Notes: generated from the sequence alone by a model not told the origin. 64,000 bases of DNA from Polytrichum commune (GCA_950295325.1 OX485805.1:53284758-53348757); one strand, 5' to 3'; positions 22,301 to 35,752 are shown, numbered from the stretch's first letter. A program made the numbers and translations.

Positions 22301-23996
22301 AATGAAGGGCCAATTCTCCTTTTGGATTGCCTTGACATTCTTCATGTTCGTCCACCAACTTCCTTTGTCACCACATACCTCAAGAACTCAATCTTTCGTT
22401 GAGCAAAGTTATTTTTCACTCCTTGGCGGCAATTTTTTTGGGCAACATATTGGTGAATACATCCTTGTATCTCACCAACATCACACCAATGTTGTTTGGG
22501 GGAGGCCCATCTTTCCTAGCCTCCCCATACGTTCCTTGGAGTTGCTCCAATTGAACCACGACCATTATGCTTTGTATTTTTCATTTGGTCCATTAAGACC
22601 AAATTCAACTTAGGTCCTCCTACCATAGGAGTCCTTGTCAATTTGAACTTCAATTCTTTGCCATTATGACACATCATAATGCACCGCAAGCACACCGGCT
22701 TGCACCTCACATCTATCATGTGAGTTTCAAAGAAGGCGGCCTTCACAATGACATGCATTTCATCTATTTCACATGGTGTGAAATTTTGATAAAATTCCAA
22801 TGTCCCACATTGAAAGGTTACATGCATCGCGGCCTCCTTTGTCTCATGCGGTTCGCCCTTTCCAAACCGCACCTTGGTGGGCTTGTTTTCTCTATCAATC
22901 GGCAAGCCCCAACTCCCTTGTGAATTTTGGGCTCAAGAAGGAGTGGTAGCCTCTTTGTCAACACATGAGACATTTCTCCCATTCATTGAGCCTCAAGGTA
23001 CAAAAGATTTGGCCTCGGCTTAAGGCTACTAGCCTTGGCCACAAAGCCATCGTCCAACATTTGGTCCTCGGCAACTTGGCTTGGCTTGGTCCGCAAAGCC
23101 AACTTTAAACATTTCGTCCGCGGGACAAATTGGTTTGGTGCCACAAAACCAATTTCTAATAATTTGTCCGCAAAACAAACATGTTTTGCCTTGGTAGCAC
23201 AAAGCCACCTTCCCACACTCCGTCCGCGGCACGAACATGAATTGCCTTGGTAGGACAAACCCACCTCCCAACATTCCGTCTGCGGCACAAGTATGATTTG
23301 CTTTGGAAGCATAAAGCCACCTTTCAACATTCCGTCCGCGGCACCAACATGTTTTGCCTAAGTAAAATGGACCAAACAATTTGCACTCATTTCTTTGGGA
23401 CCTACTTTGGCTAAAGCCACTTGTGGTGATGCGCCGCCAAACTTCTCTTTGGGACCATCGGCTTCAATGCTCTTGCAAACTTGATGGTCCCCACCATGTC
23501 CTCAAGAAGCCTTGGGGACTTAAACAAGGCATCCACCACCCGCTTTTAAAACCCCACCTAAAAGGATGCATTTCTTAGAAAGATTGTCCATTTTAGGTGT
23601 ATCCTTCATTTATGCGTATGAATAGCGCACATAGGCCTTAAGAGGCCCCGGGTGCCTCATTAGCACGAAATTCATTCCAACATCAATACCTTCCAAGCAT
23701 TTCGTATTGGAATTTCAATCCAACATTAATGCCCTCCAAGGTTTTGGGTGCTTTCGGTATTCTAGGCCCCAAATGTTTTTTGAGGTTTGGGGGAGCCCTT
23801 TTCAAAGCACTCCTCCATTTTCCTTACCAAATCCACCCTCATGCCCACCATTGTCATTTGAACCAATGGTATGGTCAAATTCCACTTGCACATGATCCTT
23901 GTTCCAATTTGAGCCTCACAACCTTTTGGAAACCCCGGGCTCACCATCATAACCCTCATTTTTGATACCCATGTTTCCCTCAAAGTGCGAGCTCAA
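22301..23996 (-). pseudogene. gag, protease and RT remnants of element A (right copy)
   Basis: Duplicate of 4480-6175: RT core deletion joint near 22420, protease-side remnant to about 22980, six-unit knuckle-like array 23046-23366, gag N-terminal part to 23983. Confidence 0.75.
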
Positions 23997-24009
23997 AACT
24001 TAGAACCCT

Positions 24010-24021
24010 GCTCTGATACCA
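24010..24021 (-). other. Primer binding site of element A (right copy)
   Basis: Minus strand TGGTATCAGAGC, two bases from the LTR edge. Confidence 0.92.
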
Positions 24022-24023
24022 CG

Positions 24024-25015
24024 TGTCGCAACCCTTGCTAGCCCCCCTTGACAATCTTGCCAATTTTCATTTCTACCAAAGGTTACGAGCGCTAACCATT
24101 CGCATTCCGCCATGCCAATGGATAGCTCCTCTTACCCCGGACCAATAGTTCATAGGAGGGAACCAACCCTCCTACTTTGCTTTCGGGACTCACCCCTTAA
24201 TCGCTAACCAACCCCTTTAATCGGTAACCAATCCTTAGATGTGGACTTCCATCCATGGAAGTCCAATCTTATGTTGATCATCGCGTTGCCGGAGCAACAC
24301 TACAACAACCCGAACCATACTAGGCAACTATGGCCTCACATTAGGCCAATGCCAATGGAGGCCGTGCCGTTCGGCCTCGGGTGGGTGAGGCCACACCACC
24401 TCACCCATATAAGCCTCTAGGACTCTACGCGGGGCCCCTACCCCACCGTCAACCAACCTCTTGTCTCCCTACCAAGAGTTGGGGCCAAGTGGACAATTTC
24501 CTTTAGCTGCTGGGCCTAGAACCCCCCAGCAGCTTCAGACCATCATAACTTCCTTGTATGATGTCTGATCATAACCACCAACCACTCCATCCTCATCTAC
24601 GCTTCACGTAGATGCCGATGGACTCCTCACTTGCTCCATTCGAGCAAGTCTTGGGGAAGTTATGCCTGTTTGAACCTTGGCAGTCCCGGGAATCCCTCCC
24701 AGGCACTGCTGTACCAGGGCGCTGTCCCGGGACAGCGCCCCACTCAAATGGCCATAACTCCTAGCTCACACCTCCGATTGAGGTGTTCTTGAGCATTCTA
24801 GAATCACCACGCCATGAGCTACGCATAGCTCATGGCCTTACCCTTGTGCCTCCTAGTCTTCGTGGGTGGGAGGCGTTCCCAACGCCCGGGGCCCTCACCC
24901 ACACTAGGATCACTTGGGCCCTCTCACCAACGGCGCCACAAGTCCCGGGTGTCACTCCGGGGTCCCCCTTGTGCCCATGGTGTTTCGGGCACTCCTCATG
25001 GAGAGGTGCGCGACA
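24024..25015 (-). mobile_element. 5' LTR of element A (right copy)
   Basis: Complete 992-bp LTR followed by target duplication AATAT. Confidence 0.95.
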
Positions 25016-25020
25016 AATAT

Positions 25021-26395
25021 GGTGGTTAAATCGCACACATAGGCCTAAAAGCCTTGAGTGCCGCATTTGCACCCATTCCAACTTCACCACATTCTAAGCA
25101 ATTTGGATTGTAATTTCAATCCAATATCACCACCGTCCAAGCTTTCGGATGCATTCGGTATTCTAGCCCCCGAATACTTTTCGAGGTTTGCGGGAGCCCT
25201 TTCAAAGCACTCCTCCATTTTCCTCACCGAATCCACCCTCATGCCCACCATTGTCATTAGAATCAATGGTATGGTCACAATCCACTTGCACATGATCCTT
25301 GTTCCAATTTGAGCCTCACAACCTTTTAGAAACCCCGGGCTCACCATCATAACCCGCATTTTTGATAGCCATGTCTTCCTCAAAGTGCTAGCTCAAATAT
25401 TGGAACCCTGCTCTAATACCAAGTGTCGCAACCCTTGCTAGGTCCCTTAATAATCTTGCCAATTTTCGTTTCTAGCAAAGGTTACGAGCGCTTACCCTTC
25501 GCATTCCGCCATGCTAATGGATAGCTCCTCTTACCCCGGACCAATAGTTCATAGGAGGGAACCAACCCTCCTACTTTGCTTTCGGGACTCACCCCTTAAT
25601 CGGTAACCCATTTCCCCAATGTGGACTTCCATCCATGGAAGTCCAATCCTATGTTGATCATCGCGTTGCCGGAGCAACACTACAACAACCCGCACCATAC
25701 TAGGCAACTATGGCCTCACAATAGGCCAAAGCCCATGGAGGCCTTGCCGTTCGGCCTCGGGTGGGTGAGGCCACACCACCTCACCCATATAAGCCTCTAG
25801 GACTTCACGCGGGGCCCCTACCCCACCGTCAACCAACCTCTTGTCTCTCTACCAAGAGTTGGGGCCAAGTGGACATTTTCCTTTAGCTGCTGGGCCTAGA
25901 ACCCCCCAGCAGCTTCAGACCATCATAACTTCCTTGTATGATGTCTGATCATAACAACCAACCACTCCATCCTCATCTACGCTTCACGTAGATGCCGATG
26001 GACTCCTCACTTGCCCCATTCGGGCAAGTATTGAGGAAGTTATGCCTGTTTGAACCTTGGCAGTCCCGGGAATCACTCCCAGGCACTGCTGTACCAGGGC
26101 GCTGTCCCGGGACAGCGCCCCACTCAAATGGCCATAACTCCTAGCTCACACCTCGGATTGAGGTGTTCTTGAGCATTCTAGAATCACCACGCCATGAGCT
26201 ACGCATAACTCATGGCTTTACCCTTGTGCCTCCTAGTCTTCGTGGGTGGGAGGCGTTCCCAACGCCCGGGGCCCTCACCCACACTAGGATCACTTGGGCC
26301 CTCTCACCAACGGCGCCACAAGTCCCGGGTGTCACTCCGGGGTCCCCCTTGTGCCCATGGTGTTTCGGGCACTCCTCATGGAGAGGTGCGCGACA
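25021..26395 (-). mobile_element. Element B 5' end: gag fragment, primer site and LTR (right copy)
   Basis: gag fragment 25021-25423 with a one-base-changed primer site, then LTR 25424-26395. Resumes the element B gag interrupted at 17642. Confidence 0.85.
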
Positions 26396-27150
26396 AAGGA
26401 GGTCGGAATGAAACTAAGGTTTAGCACGGCCTTGCATTCCTAAATGGATGGGAAAGCGGAGCATGTGAATGGAGTCTTGAGGCAATACTTGAGGAACTTG
26501 GTGGGGGCGGACCAAGGAGATTGGGCGGACTATGTGGGTCGAGCGGAGTGTAATTGCAATGTAGCCACGCACTTGGCTACCATGGGGTGGTCTTTCGTGG
26601 TGGCTTATGGAGTGGATGCGCTCCAACCTATTAACCTAGCTCTCGAGGGGGCACATTTAACACTAGAGTTCAACCTAGATGGTGAGGACTTGGCCAAGAA
26701 GCGTGAACAAGTCTTGGAGATGACCAAGTTGTTGGTGGAGAAAGCCCGAAGGTGCTACGGAGTGCAAATCAATGCCGGAAGACGCGAAGTGGAGTATGAG
26801 GTGGGCCGAAAAGGTGTTGTTGAATGTGGACAATTTTACCTTGCCCAAAGGCCTTACTCCAAAAGTTCATGTCCAAAATTGGAGCTTCGTTTTCCATTAT
26901 GGAACAAATGTTCAAGGACATGTATAAGTTGGAATTACCGCCGGAGATCAAAGTGCATCCGACATTTCATGTCTGATTACGAAAGTCATTTTAGGACGAC
27001 ACCTTGTGGCCCGAACACAAGCAAGTGATTAATTAGGCCACGTCCCGACCTTGTGGAGGTCATTTGGAACATGAGGTAGGAGGGCATCCTCAAGTGTAGG
27101 AAGCCCAAGTGAAAAGGAAAGAAAATGTACAAAGGAGTAGTTGGTGAAAT
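26396..27150 (+). pseudogene. Forward integrase fragment (right copy)
   Basis: Duplicate of 8575-9329. Confidence 0.8.
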
Positions 27151-27902
27151 TGTCGCAACCCTTGCTAGGTCCCTTAATAATCTTGCCAATTTTCAATTCT
27201 AGCAAAGGTTACGAGTCGCTAACCCTTCGCATTCCGCCATGCTAATGGTTAGCTCCTCTTACCCCGGACCAATAGTTCATAGGAGGGAACCAACCCTCCT
27301 ACTTTGCTTTCGGGACTCACCCCTTAATCGGTAACCCATTTCCCCAATGTGGACTTCCATCCATGGAAGTCCAATCCTATGTTGATCATCGCGTTGCCGG
27401 AGCAACACTACAACAACCCGAACCATACTAGGCAACTATGGCCTCACAATAGGCCAAAGCCCATGGAGGCCTTGCCGTTCGGCCTCGGGTGGGTGAGGCC
27501 ACACCACCTCACCCATATAAGCCTCTAGGACTTCACGCGGGGCCCCTACCCCACCGTCAACCAACCTCTTGTCTCTCTACCAAGAGTTGGGGCCAAGTGG
27601 ACATTTTCCTTTAGCTGCTGGGCCTAGAACCCACTAGCAGCTTAAGACCATCATAACTTCCTTGTATGATGTCTGATCATAACAACCAACCACTCCATCT
27701 TCATCTACGCTTCACGTGGATGCCGATGGACTCCTCACTTGCCCCATTCGGACAAGTATTGAGGACGTTATGCCTGTTTGAACCTTGGCAGTCCCGGGAA
27801 TCACTCCCAGGCACTGCTGTACCAGGGCGCTGTCCCGGGACAGCGCCCCACTCAAATGGCCATAACTCCTAGATTATTAAGGGACCTAGCAAGGGTTGCG
27901 AC
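27151..27902. mobile_element. Truncated LTR with inverted end (right copy)
   Basis: Duplicate of 9330-10081, with the same 32-bp terminal inverted repeat. Confidence 0.85.
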
Positions 27903-28679
27903 AGAGACATGGAATGTCGGATGCACTTTGATCTCGGGCGGTAAGTCCAACTTATATTCGTCCTTGAACACTCGTTCCACAATCGGAAACGGACCCGCAA
28001 ATTTGGACATGAACCTTGGAGTGAGGCCTTCGGGCATTGTGAAGTTTTTCACATTCAACAACACCTTTTGGTCCACCTCATATTCCACTTCACGTCTTCT
28101 GGCATTGACTTGTTTTTCGTAGCGCTTTTGAGCTTTCTCCAACAACAACTTGGTTTTCTCCAAAACTTGTTCACGCTTTTTGGCCAAGTCCTCACCATCT
28201 TGGTTGAACTTTAGTGTTGAACGTGCCCCCTCGAGAGCTAGGTCGGCGGGTTGGAGCGGATCCACTCCATAAGCCACCTTGAATGGCGATTGCTTGGTCG
28301 CCGAGTGCGTGGCCGCATTATAACTAAACTCCGCTAAACCCACATAGTCCGCCCAATCTCGTTGGTCCGCACTCACAAAGTTCCTCAAGTATTGGTTCAA
28401 GACTCCATTCACACGCTCGGTTTGGCCATCTGTTTGGGGATGGAAGGCCGTGCTAAAGGTTAGTTTTGTTCCAACCTTCCTTAAGAAATGCCTCCAAAAT
28501 GCGCTTGTGAACTTCGGATCTCGATCGGATACAATCACTCTCGGCAACCCGTGATGCCTCCACCATGCATTGAAAAAGAGCTTTGCGGTCTCCAAAGCGG
28601 TTGCCGTTCCCACGGTTGGCACCATATGCGCCAACTTACTAAACCGGTCCACCATCACCAAGATGGCATTAACACTATA
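27903..28679 (-). pseudogene. Better-preserved integrase fragment (right copy)
   Basis: Duplicate of 10082-10858; the open frame spans 27852-28751 including flanking non-integrase codons. Confidence 0.85.
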
Positions 28680-29225
28680 TTCGTTAAATTGAGACTTTTT
28701 GGGCATTTTGAGACATTCACAGAAATAAGAACAAGGATAAATGGAAAACATATTGGAGAAAGTTGTAAGATGCGAACACTTTGAAGCGGGTGTTTAGAAC
28801 AAGAACCCCATTAATAACTCATATTTGGGATTGTTTAGGGTGGGCAATCCAAACCTTAGGCCAAGTTGAAGGGGAAATCTTAAAACATTCATATTATCGC
28901 ACAAAAACTTGTATGAATATGGTTTAGGTAGGGCAATCCAAACCATAGATCATATTGAAGGGAAAATATGTGAACCAATGTAATATAACATACAAAATAT
29001 TCCAAACTCATATTTGTGATGGTTTAGGTAGGGCAATCCAAACCTTAGACCATATGGAAGGGGAAATCATGTGACACTTATATTCTTGCAAAAAAAACAT
29101 ACAAATTATGGCATGTAAAATGCATAGCATGCTAACACCACACATCCATTGGATAGTGCGACCCAAAATGGTGTTGCCTATGCCCCCAAAACCCTACGCC
29201 TACTATGGCCTATCTAGCCTATGGC
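28680..29225. other. AT-rich stretch with three ~94-bp repeats (right copy)
   Basis: Duplicate of 10859-11404; repeats begin near 28818, 28911 and 29005. Confidence 0.6.
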
Positions 29226-29543
29226 CTATCTAGCCTCGGAGACTGCCTCTTTCTCTTTTGCAATTTTTTCTTTTGCCTTTTTTTCTTTTGCCTTTTTTTC
29301 TTTTGCTGCGGCTTCTTTTGCTCGTATTGCTTCAACATTCCTGAAAATCTCCGCCCCGCGACTATAGCCATTCTTGGGGTGACCGCCATCAATAACACAT
29401 TTTGGATTCCGTCGGCCGCCCGAATTATACGACGAAGAATTTGAATACGATGAAGTGGACTGTCTTGCATTTCTGGTCATGGAGTAGAAACGCTCCAACT
29501 CGACGGACGCACTAGCCCGCATAGGTCTACGGGTGGGAGCAAC
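29226..29543 (-). CDS. Possible exon of an unknown Lys/Glu-rich protein (right copy)
   Basis: Duplicate of 11405-11722, preceded on the minus strand by a TTGCAG acceptor. Its upstream neighbour is element C, so if this exon belongs to the gene at 36724-37091 the element lies between them. Confidence 0.35.
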   Translation of the reverse strand, partial: VAPTRRPMRASASVELERFYSMTRNARQSTSSYSNSSSYNSGGRRNPKCVIDGGHPKNGYSRGAEIFRNVEAIRAKEAAAKEKKAKEKKAKEKIAKEKEAVSEAR

Positions 29544-29668
29544 CTGCAACGCGTCAATGCAAGACCACATGTGTTAGTTTAGGGAGGAAGACCCAAACGT
29601 GTCACACGTTCATTTTTTAAGTGCACGATGATTGTAATGCGCGCTTAACCAGGTTTTTTGGGGGGGGG

Positions 29669-30639
29669 TGTCGCAACCCTTGCTAGGTCCCTTAATAATC
29701 TTGCCAATTTTCGTTTCTAGCAAAGGTTACGAGCGCTAACCATTCGGATTCCGCCATGCTAATGGTTAGCTCCTCCTACCCCGGACCTTATAGTTCATAG
29801 GAGGGAACCAACCCTCCTACTTTGCTTTAGGGACTCACCCCTTAATCGGTAACCCATTCCTAGATGTGGACTTCCATCCATGGAAGTCCAATCCCATGTT
29901 GATCATCGCGTTGCCGGAGCAACACTACAACAACCCGAACCATACTAGGCAACTATGGCCTCACATTGGGCCAAAGCCCATGGAGGCCGTGCCGTTCGGC
30001 CTCGGGTGGGTGAGGCCACACCACCTCACCCATATAAGCCTCTAGGACTTCACGCGGGGCCCCTACCCCACCGTCAACCAACCTCTTGTCTCTCTACCAA
30101 GAGTTGGGGCCAAGTGGACATTTTCCTTTAGCAGCTGGGCCTAGAACCCCCTAGCAGCTTCAGACCATCATAACTTCCTTGTATGATGTCTGATCATAAC
30201 ACCCAACCACTCCATCTTCATCTACGCTTCACGTAGATGCCAATGGACTCCTCACTTGCTCCATTTGAGCAAGTCTTGAGGAAGTTATGCCTGTTTGAAC
30301 CTTGGCAGTCCCGGTAATCACTCCAGGCACTGCTGTACCAGGGCGCTGTCCCGGGACAGCGCCCCACTCAAATGGCCATAACTCCTAGCTCACACCTCCG
30401 ATTGAGGTGTTCTTGAGCTTTCTAGAATCACCACGCCATGAGCTACGCATAACTCATGGCCTTACCCTTGTGCCTCCTAGTCTTCGTGGGTGGGAGGCGT
30501 TCCCAACGCCCGGGGCCCTCACCCACACTAGGATCACTTGGGCCCTCTCACCAACGGCGCCACAAGTCCCGGGTGTCACTCCGGGGTCCCCCTTGTGCCC
30601 ATGGTGTTTCGGGCACTCCTCATGGAGAGGTGCGCGACA
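29669..30639 (-). mobile_element. 3' LTR of element C
   Basis: Complete LTR; identical as read to 11848-12818. Confidence 0.94.
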
Positions 30640-31883
30640 CTCACCCCCACCAAACGGAGTCGATGCCCTCATCGACTATACTCGTAGTCGGCACACCAAT
30701 GCTCAAGTTGCCATCCTCTATGATGCCGCATTGTGTTTACCTTAGGGCGCGACCCCCACAATGCATCTTCAAATTTGGCATAGTCCCAAAGGTGTCGTTC
30801 CTAGGTGGTCCGTTAGCGACCTTGGATCTCTCATCCAAGGACCTAACCTACACTAGACCCACCTACTTTGGGACTCACTTGGGTTGCCCCTCCTTTGGGG
30901 CCTCCCCCGTTAGGCTCCACTAGCCTAACGTGACACATCTAGGCGAGACCTCAACGCTTCCACTAAGTTGTCTCGGTTGCAACTCCGAGATGGCTTTCCA
31001 TTGTTAAGCCACGCCTCGATCGCACGGGGGTGATGCCAAGTCCCGCCCGACTCGGTTCCCACTTTGCTCTTTCGAGACATGGGTTCATGACTCCCATGCA
31101 CCAACTCTCGTTAGCTCGTGGGTAGCACTTTTATGAGCACGCGCCATCACCTTGTCCCCGCCCGGACAAGCCCACGGCTAAGAAGCTTTTTGGTTTTATC
31201 CAAGGCCCCTCCTAGCCATGGCCCCAATTACTCGGCTTACCCAACCTAGTTTGGCATATCTATTCCCCCTCTTCCACTAACCAAGCACAAGTACAAGACT
31301 AGGACCTCATCTCGTACTTTTCTCTTTGCACCACTAAAGTTTGGACTTTATTCCCTCAAGCCAAAGAACAAGTTCATGTTGTGGAGCAATTAGCCTCGAA
31401 GCTAAGTGTGCTACTAGCGTCTCTCCCCCACTAAAGGAGATTGATGTCCTCATCAATGCCTACGCTTCATTTTATTGGAATGTCTAGCCTTAGTTTCTTC
31501 AAAGTGCTTTACCAATTCCTTGGCGTTCATCATGTCTCTTGCCGCTACCCAAACGGCTTCTTTCTCATGGTATCCTCACCATTTCACCAAGTACTCCTTT
31601 GTACATTTTCTTTCATTTTCACTTGGGCTTCCTACACTTGAGGATGCCCTCTTACCTCATGTTCCAAATGACCTCCACAAGGTCGGGACGTGGCCTAATC
31701 ACTTGCTTGTGATCGGGCCACAAGGTGTCGTCCTAAAATGACTTTCGTAATCAGACATGAAATGTCGGATGCACTTTGATCTCCGGCGGTAATTCCAACA
31801 TATACATGTCCTTGAACACTTGTTCCACAATGGAAAACGAAGCTCCAATTTTGGACATGAACTTTTGGAGCGAGGCCTTCCGG

Positions 31884-33280
31884 CTAAGTGAAGTTGTTCA
31901 CATTCAACAACACCTTTTGGCCCACCTCATTCTCCACTTCGCGTCTTCCGGCATTTACTAGCACTCCGTAGCACCTTCGGGCTTTCTCCACCAACAACTT
32001 GGTCATCTCCAAGACTTGTTTACCATCCTTGGCCAAGTCCTCACCATCTTGGTTGAACTCTAGTGTTGAATGTGCCCCCTCGAGAGCTAGGTTAATAGGT
32101 TGGAGCGCATCCACTCCATAAGCCACCACCAAAGACCACCCCTTGGTAGCCAAGTGCGTGGCTACATTGCAATTACACTCCGCTCGACCCACATAGTCCG
32201 CCCAATCTCCTTGGTCCGCCCCCACCAAGTTCCTCAAGTATTGCTTCAAGTCTCCATTCACACGCTTTGTTTTCCCATCCATTTGGGAATACACGGCCGT
32301 GCTAAACCTTAGTTTCAATACAACCTCCTTAGAGAAATGCATTGAAAATGCACTTGTGAACTTTGGATCTTGATCCCACACAATCACTCTTGGCAACCCG
32401 TGGTGCCTCAACCATCCTTTGAGAAAAGGCTATGCGGTCTCCAACGCGGTGGCGGTTCCCACAATCGGCACCATGTGTGCCAACTTGGCAAACCACTCTA
32501 CCATCAACAAGATGGCATCATACCCATGTGACTCCGGCAAACTTGTGATCAAGTCCATGCACATACTATGCCATGGCGCCGACGGGATAGGCAACGGTTG
32601 CAAGAGACCGCCTTGCTTTTGGTAAGAGGTTCGGTTCACTTGGCACTTTGATTCAAGCCTTCACAAAGTGGGTTATATCCTCCTTTATGCACCGCCAATG
32701 GAACCTCCTTGATGCCATTCAATAGCGGTTTTTTCTTTCTCCTCTATGGCCGGCAATAGGACTATCATATTCCTCCTTCAAAACCGATAGCCTCAACTTG
32801 CCTTGTGGCACATACACCCGACTTTGCTTACACTTGAACAATCCGTCCACCAACTTAACCTCTTTGAGCACCTTGCTCTTGCCAAGCTCACCTAAAAGTT
32901 TTTGTGCCTCGGGGTAGTTAATTTACCCCTCCCGTATCTTGCATCACAAGTTTCCTTCGCCGGCACACATTAGCCACAAGGTTTGGATGGTTCTCATTGC
33001 TTGGAACTCTTCCGGTCTACTTAGCGCATCCGGCCTCACATTTCCACGGTCCGGTTTGTGGACCAAATCCACCTTCATAAGCGCCAAACTATCATGCCAC
33101 CGCAATGACTTGGCGCTCACTTGCGCTTGTATGTCAAAATACTTCTAGGACGCATTGTCCATGTAGACCTTTGCTTTGTGCGACCCCAAATAGTGTCGCC
33201 ACATCTTCAAGCAACGCACTACGGCAAAGAAGTTCTTTGTCATGAGTTGGTTGTCTTCTTTGACAACCATCGAGCCTCAT
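31884..33280 (-). pseudogene. Integrase and RNase H end of element C, degraded
   Basis: Integrase core 31884-32411 with WDQDPKF and altered catalytic surroundings (TKRVNG replaces TERVNG, removing the catalytic Glu), the shared ETA stop before 32430, zinc-binding part about 32660-32920, and RNase H end about 32939-33280. Same family as in A, with extra private changes. Confidence 0.8.
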
Positions 33281-33930
33281 GCCCCATATGCAATGGCCAT
33301 CCATCTTACAGTAACAATCCACCATTGGCAAAGTTACTCGCCCCCGTATGCACCTCAAAAGGTTTGTCAAACTCCACGAACTTGGGCACGGGCGGCGAAG
33401 AGAACTTGCTCTTAAGCTCCCCAAAGACTTAGTGACAAGGCTAGTCCCACTCTTGGGATAGCCATTTCTTTCACAAGTCGGACAAGGTTTAACAACCATT
33501 GAGCTTATTGCTCTCATGTGCAATGGTCCTCCATCTTGGATCAACATCCGCTAATGGCAAAGTGACTCGCCCCCGTATGCACCTCAAAAGGTTTGGCAAA
33601 CTCCGCAAGCTTGATCACGGACGGCAAAGACAACTTGCTCTTAAGCTCCCCAATGGCTTGGTGGCAAGGCTCATCCCACTCTTGGGATAGCCATTTGTTG
33701 CACATGCCGGACAAGGTTCGACAACCATTAAGCTTACCGCTTTCATATGCAATGGTCATCCGTCTTGAATCCACATCCGCCAATGGTAAAGTCACTCGCC
33801 CCCGTATGCACCTCAAAAGGTTTGTCAAAGTCCGCAAACTTAAGCACGGGCGGCGAAGAGAACTTGCTTTCAAGCTTCCCAAAGGCTTGGTGACAAGGCT
33901 CATCCCACTCTTGGGATAGCCATTTTTTCA
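33281..33930 (-). repeat. Tandem RNase H-type segment in element C, 3 units
   Basis: Units near 33281-33510, 33510-33740 and 33740-33930. The minus strand repeats WLSQEWDEPCHQA, SSPPVLKF and KPFEVHTGAS. Confidence 0.83.
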
Positions 33931-34029
33931 ACAAATTGACTAAGGTCCTAGCAACCTTAGGAAAACCTCAAATGAAGTGGTGGTAGTAGTTGGCTAGGCC
34001 AACAAATGACCTAAACCCTTTTCTTGAGT

Positions 34030-35730
34030 CAAGGACCAATTCTCTTCTTGGATTGCCTTGACATTTTTCATGTCCGTTCACCAACTTCCTTTGTCACCAC
34101 ATACCTCAAGAATTCAATCACTTGTTGAGCAAAGTTGTTTTTCACTCCTTGGCGGTAATTTTTGTTTTTGGGCGACACATTGGTGAATACATCCTTGTAT
34201 CTCACCAACTTCCCACCAATGTGGTTTAGGGGAGGCCCATTTTTCCTAGCCTCCCCATAAGTTCCTTGGAGTTGCTCCAATTGAACCACGACCATTGTAT
34301 TTTCCATTTTTCATTTGGTCCATTAAGACCAAATTCAACTTGGGTACTCCTACCATAGGAGTCATTGTCAATTTGAACTTCAACTCTTTGTCATTATAAC
34401 ACATCATAATGCACCGCAAGCACACCGGCTTGCACCTCACATTTATCATGTGAGTTTCAAAGAAGACGACCTTCACAATGACATGCATTTCATCTATTTC
34501 ACTTGGTGTGAAATTTTGACAAAATCCAATGTCCCACATTGAAAGGTTACATGCATCGCGACCTCCTTTGTCTCATGCGGTTCGCCCTTTCCAAACCGCA
34601 CCTTGGTGGGCTTGTTTTCTCTATCCATCGGCAAGCCCCAACTCCCTTGTGAATTTTGGGCTCAAGAAGGAGTGGTAGCCTCTTTGTCAACACATGAGAC
34701 ATTTCTCCCATTCATTGAGCCTCCAGGTACAAAAGATTTGGCCTTGGCTTAAGGCTACTAGCCTTGGCCACAATGCCATCGTCTTACATTCGGTCCTCGG
34801 CAACTTGGCTTGGCTTGGTCCGCAAAGCCAACTTTAAACATTTCATCCGCGGAACAAATTGGTTTGGTGCCACAAAACCAATTTCTAATAGTTTGTCCGC
34901 AAAACAAATATGTTTTGCCTTGGTAGCACAAAGCCACCTTCCCACACTCCGTCCGCGGCACGAACATGAATTGCCTTGGTAGGACAAACCCACCTCCCAA
35001 CATTCCGTCCGCGGCACAAGTATGATTTGCTTTGGAAGCATAAAGCCACCTTTCAACATTCCGTCCGCGGCACCAACATGTTTTGCCTAAGTAAAATGGA
35101 CCAAACAATTTGCACTCATTTCTTTGGGACCTACTTTGGCTAAAGCCACTTGTGGTGATGCGCCGCCAAACTTCTCTTTGGGACCATCGGCTTCAATGCT
35201 CTTGCAAATTTGATGGTCCCCACCATGTCCTCAAGAAGCCTTGGGGACTTAAACAAGGCATCCACCACCCGCTTTTAAAACCCCACCTAAAAGGATGCAT
35301 TTCTTAGAAAGCTCGTCCGTTTTAGGTGTATCCTTCATTTGTGCGTTTGAATAGCGCACATAGGCCTTAAGAGGCCCCGGGTGCCTCATTAGCACGAAAT
35401 TCATTCCAACATCAATACCTTCCAAGCATTTCGAATTGGAATTTCAATCCAACATTAATGCCCTCCAAGGTTTTGGGTGCTTTCGGTATTCTAGGCCCCA
35501 AAAGTTTTTTGAGGTTTCCGGGAGCCCTTTTCAAAGCACTCCTCCATTTTCCTTACCAAATCCACCCTCATGCCCACCATTGTCATTAGAACCAATGGTA
35601 TGGTCAAATTCCACTTGCACATGATCCTTGTTCCAATTTGAGCCTCACAACCTTTTGGAAACCCCGGGCTCACCATCATAACCCGCATTTTTGATAGCCA
35701 TGTTTCCCTCAAAGTGCGAGCTCAAAACTT
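34030..35730 (-). pseudogene. gag, protease and RT remnants of element C
   Basis: The minus strand contains LVRYKDVFTNVSPKN joined within a few codons to KNNFAQQVIEFLRYVVTKE in a single open frame (34068-34307), the clearest view of the RT core deletion. Protease-side remnant 34246-34700, knuckle-like array 34760-35100, gag 35110-35712. Confidence 0.78.
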
Positions 35731-35738
35731 GGAACCCT

Positions 35739-35750
35739 GCTCTGATACCA
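35739..35750 (-). other. Primer binding site of element C
   Basis: Minus strand TGGTATCAGAGC two bases from the LTR edge. Confidence 0.92.
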
Positions 35751-35752
35751 CG

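Larger units (their letters stand above)
17643..25015 (-). mobile_element. Complete element A (right copy, 7,373 bp) nested in element B
   Basis: LTRs at 17643-18633 and 24024-25015, flanked by the 5-bp target duplication AATAT at 17638-17642 and 25016-25020. Element B gag lies on both sides. Polypurine tract at 18634-18645, primer site at 24010-24021. The LTR pair differs by a handful of substitutions and one G indel, indicating a young insertion. The interior is identical to the left copy and carries the same lesions. Confidence 0.95.
17822..31092. repeat. Tandem duplication, right copy
   Basis: Right-hand copy of the segment at 1-13271, with the same insertions, including the small inverted-repeat transposon and all target site duplications. 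It continues into the complete element C, whereas the left copy switches at 13272 to the interior of element B. The joint therefore lies inside the 3' non-coding part of a B/C-type element. Confidence 0.93.
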
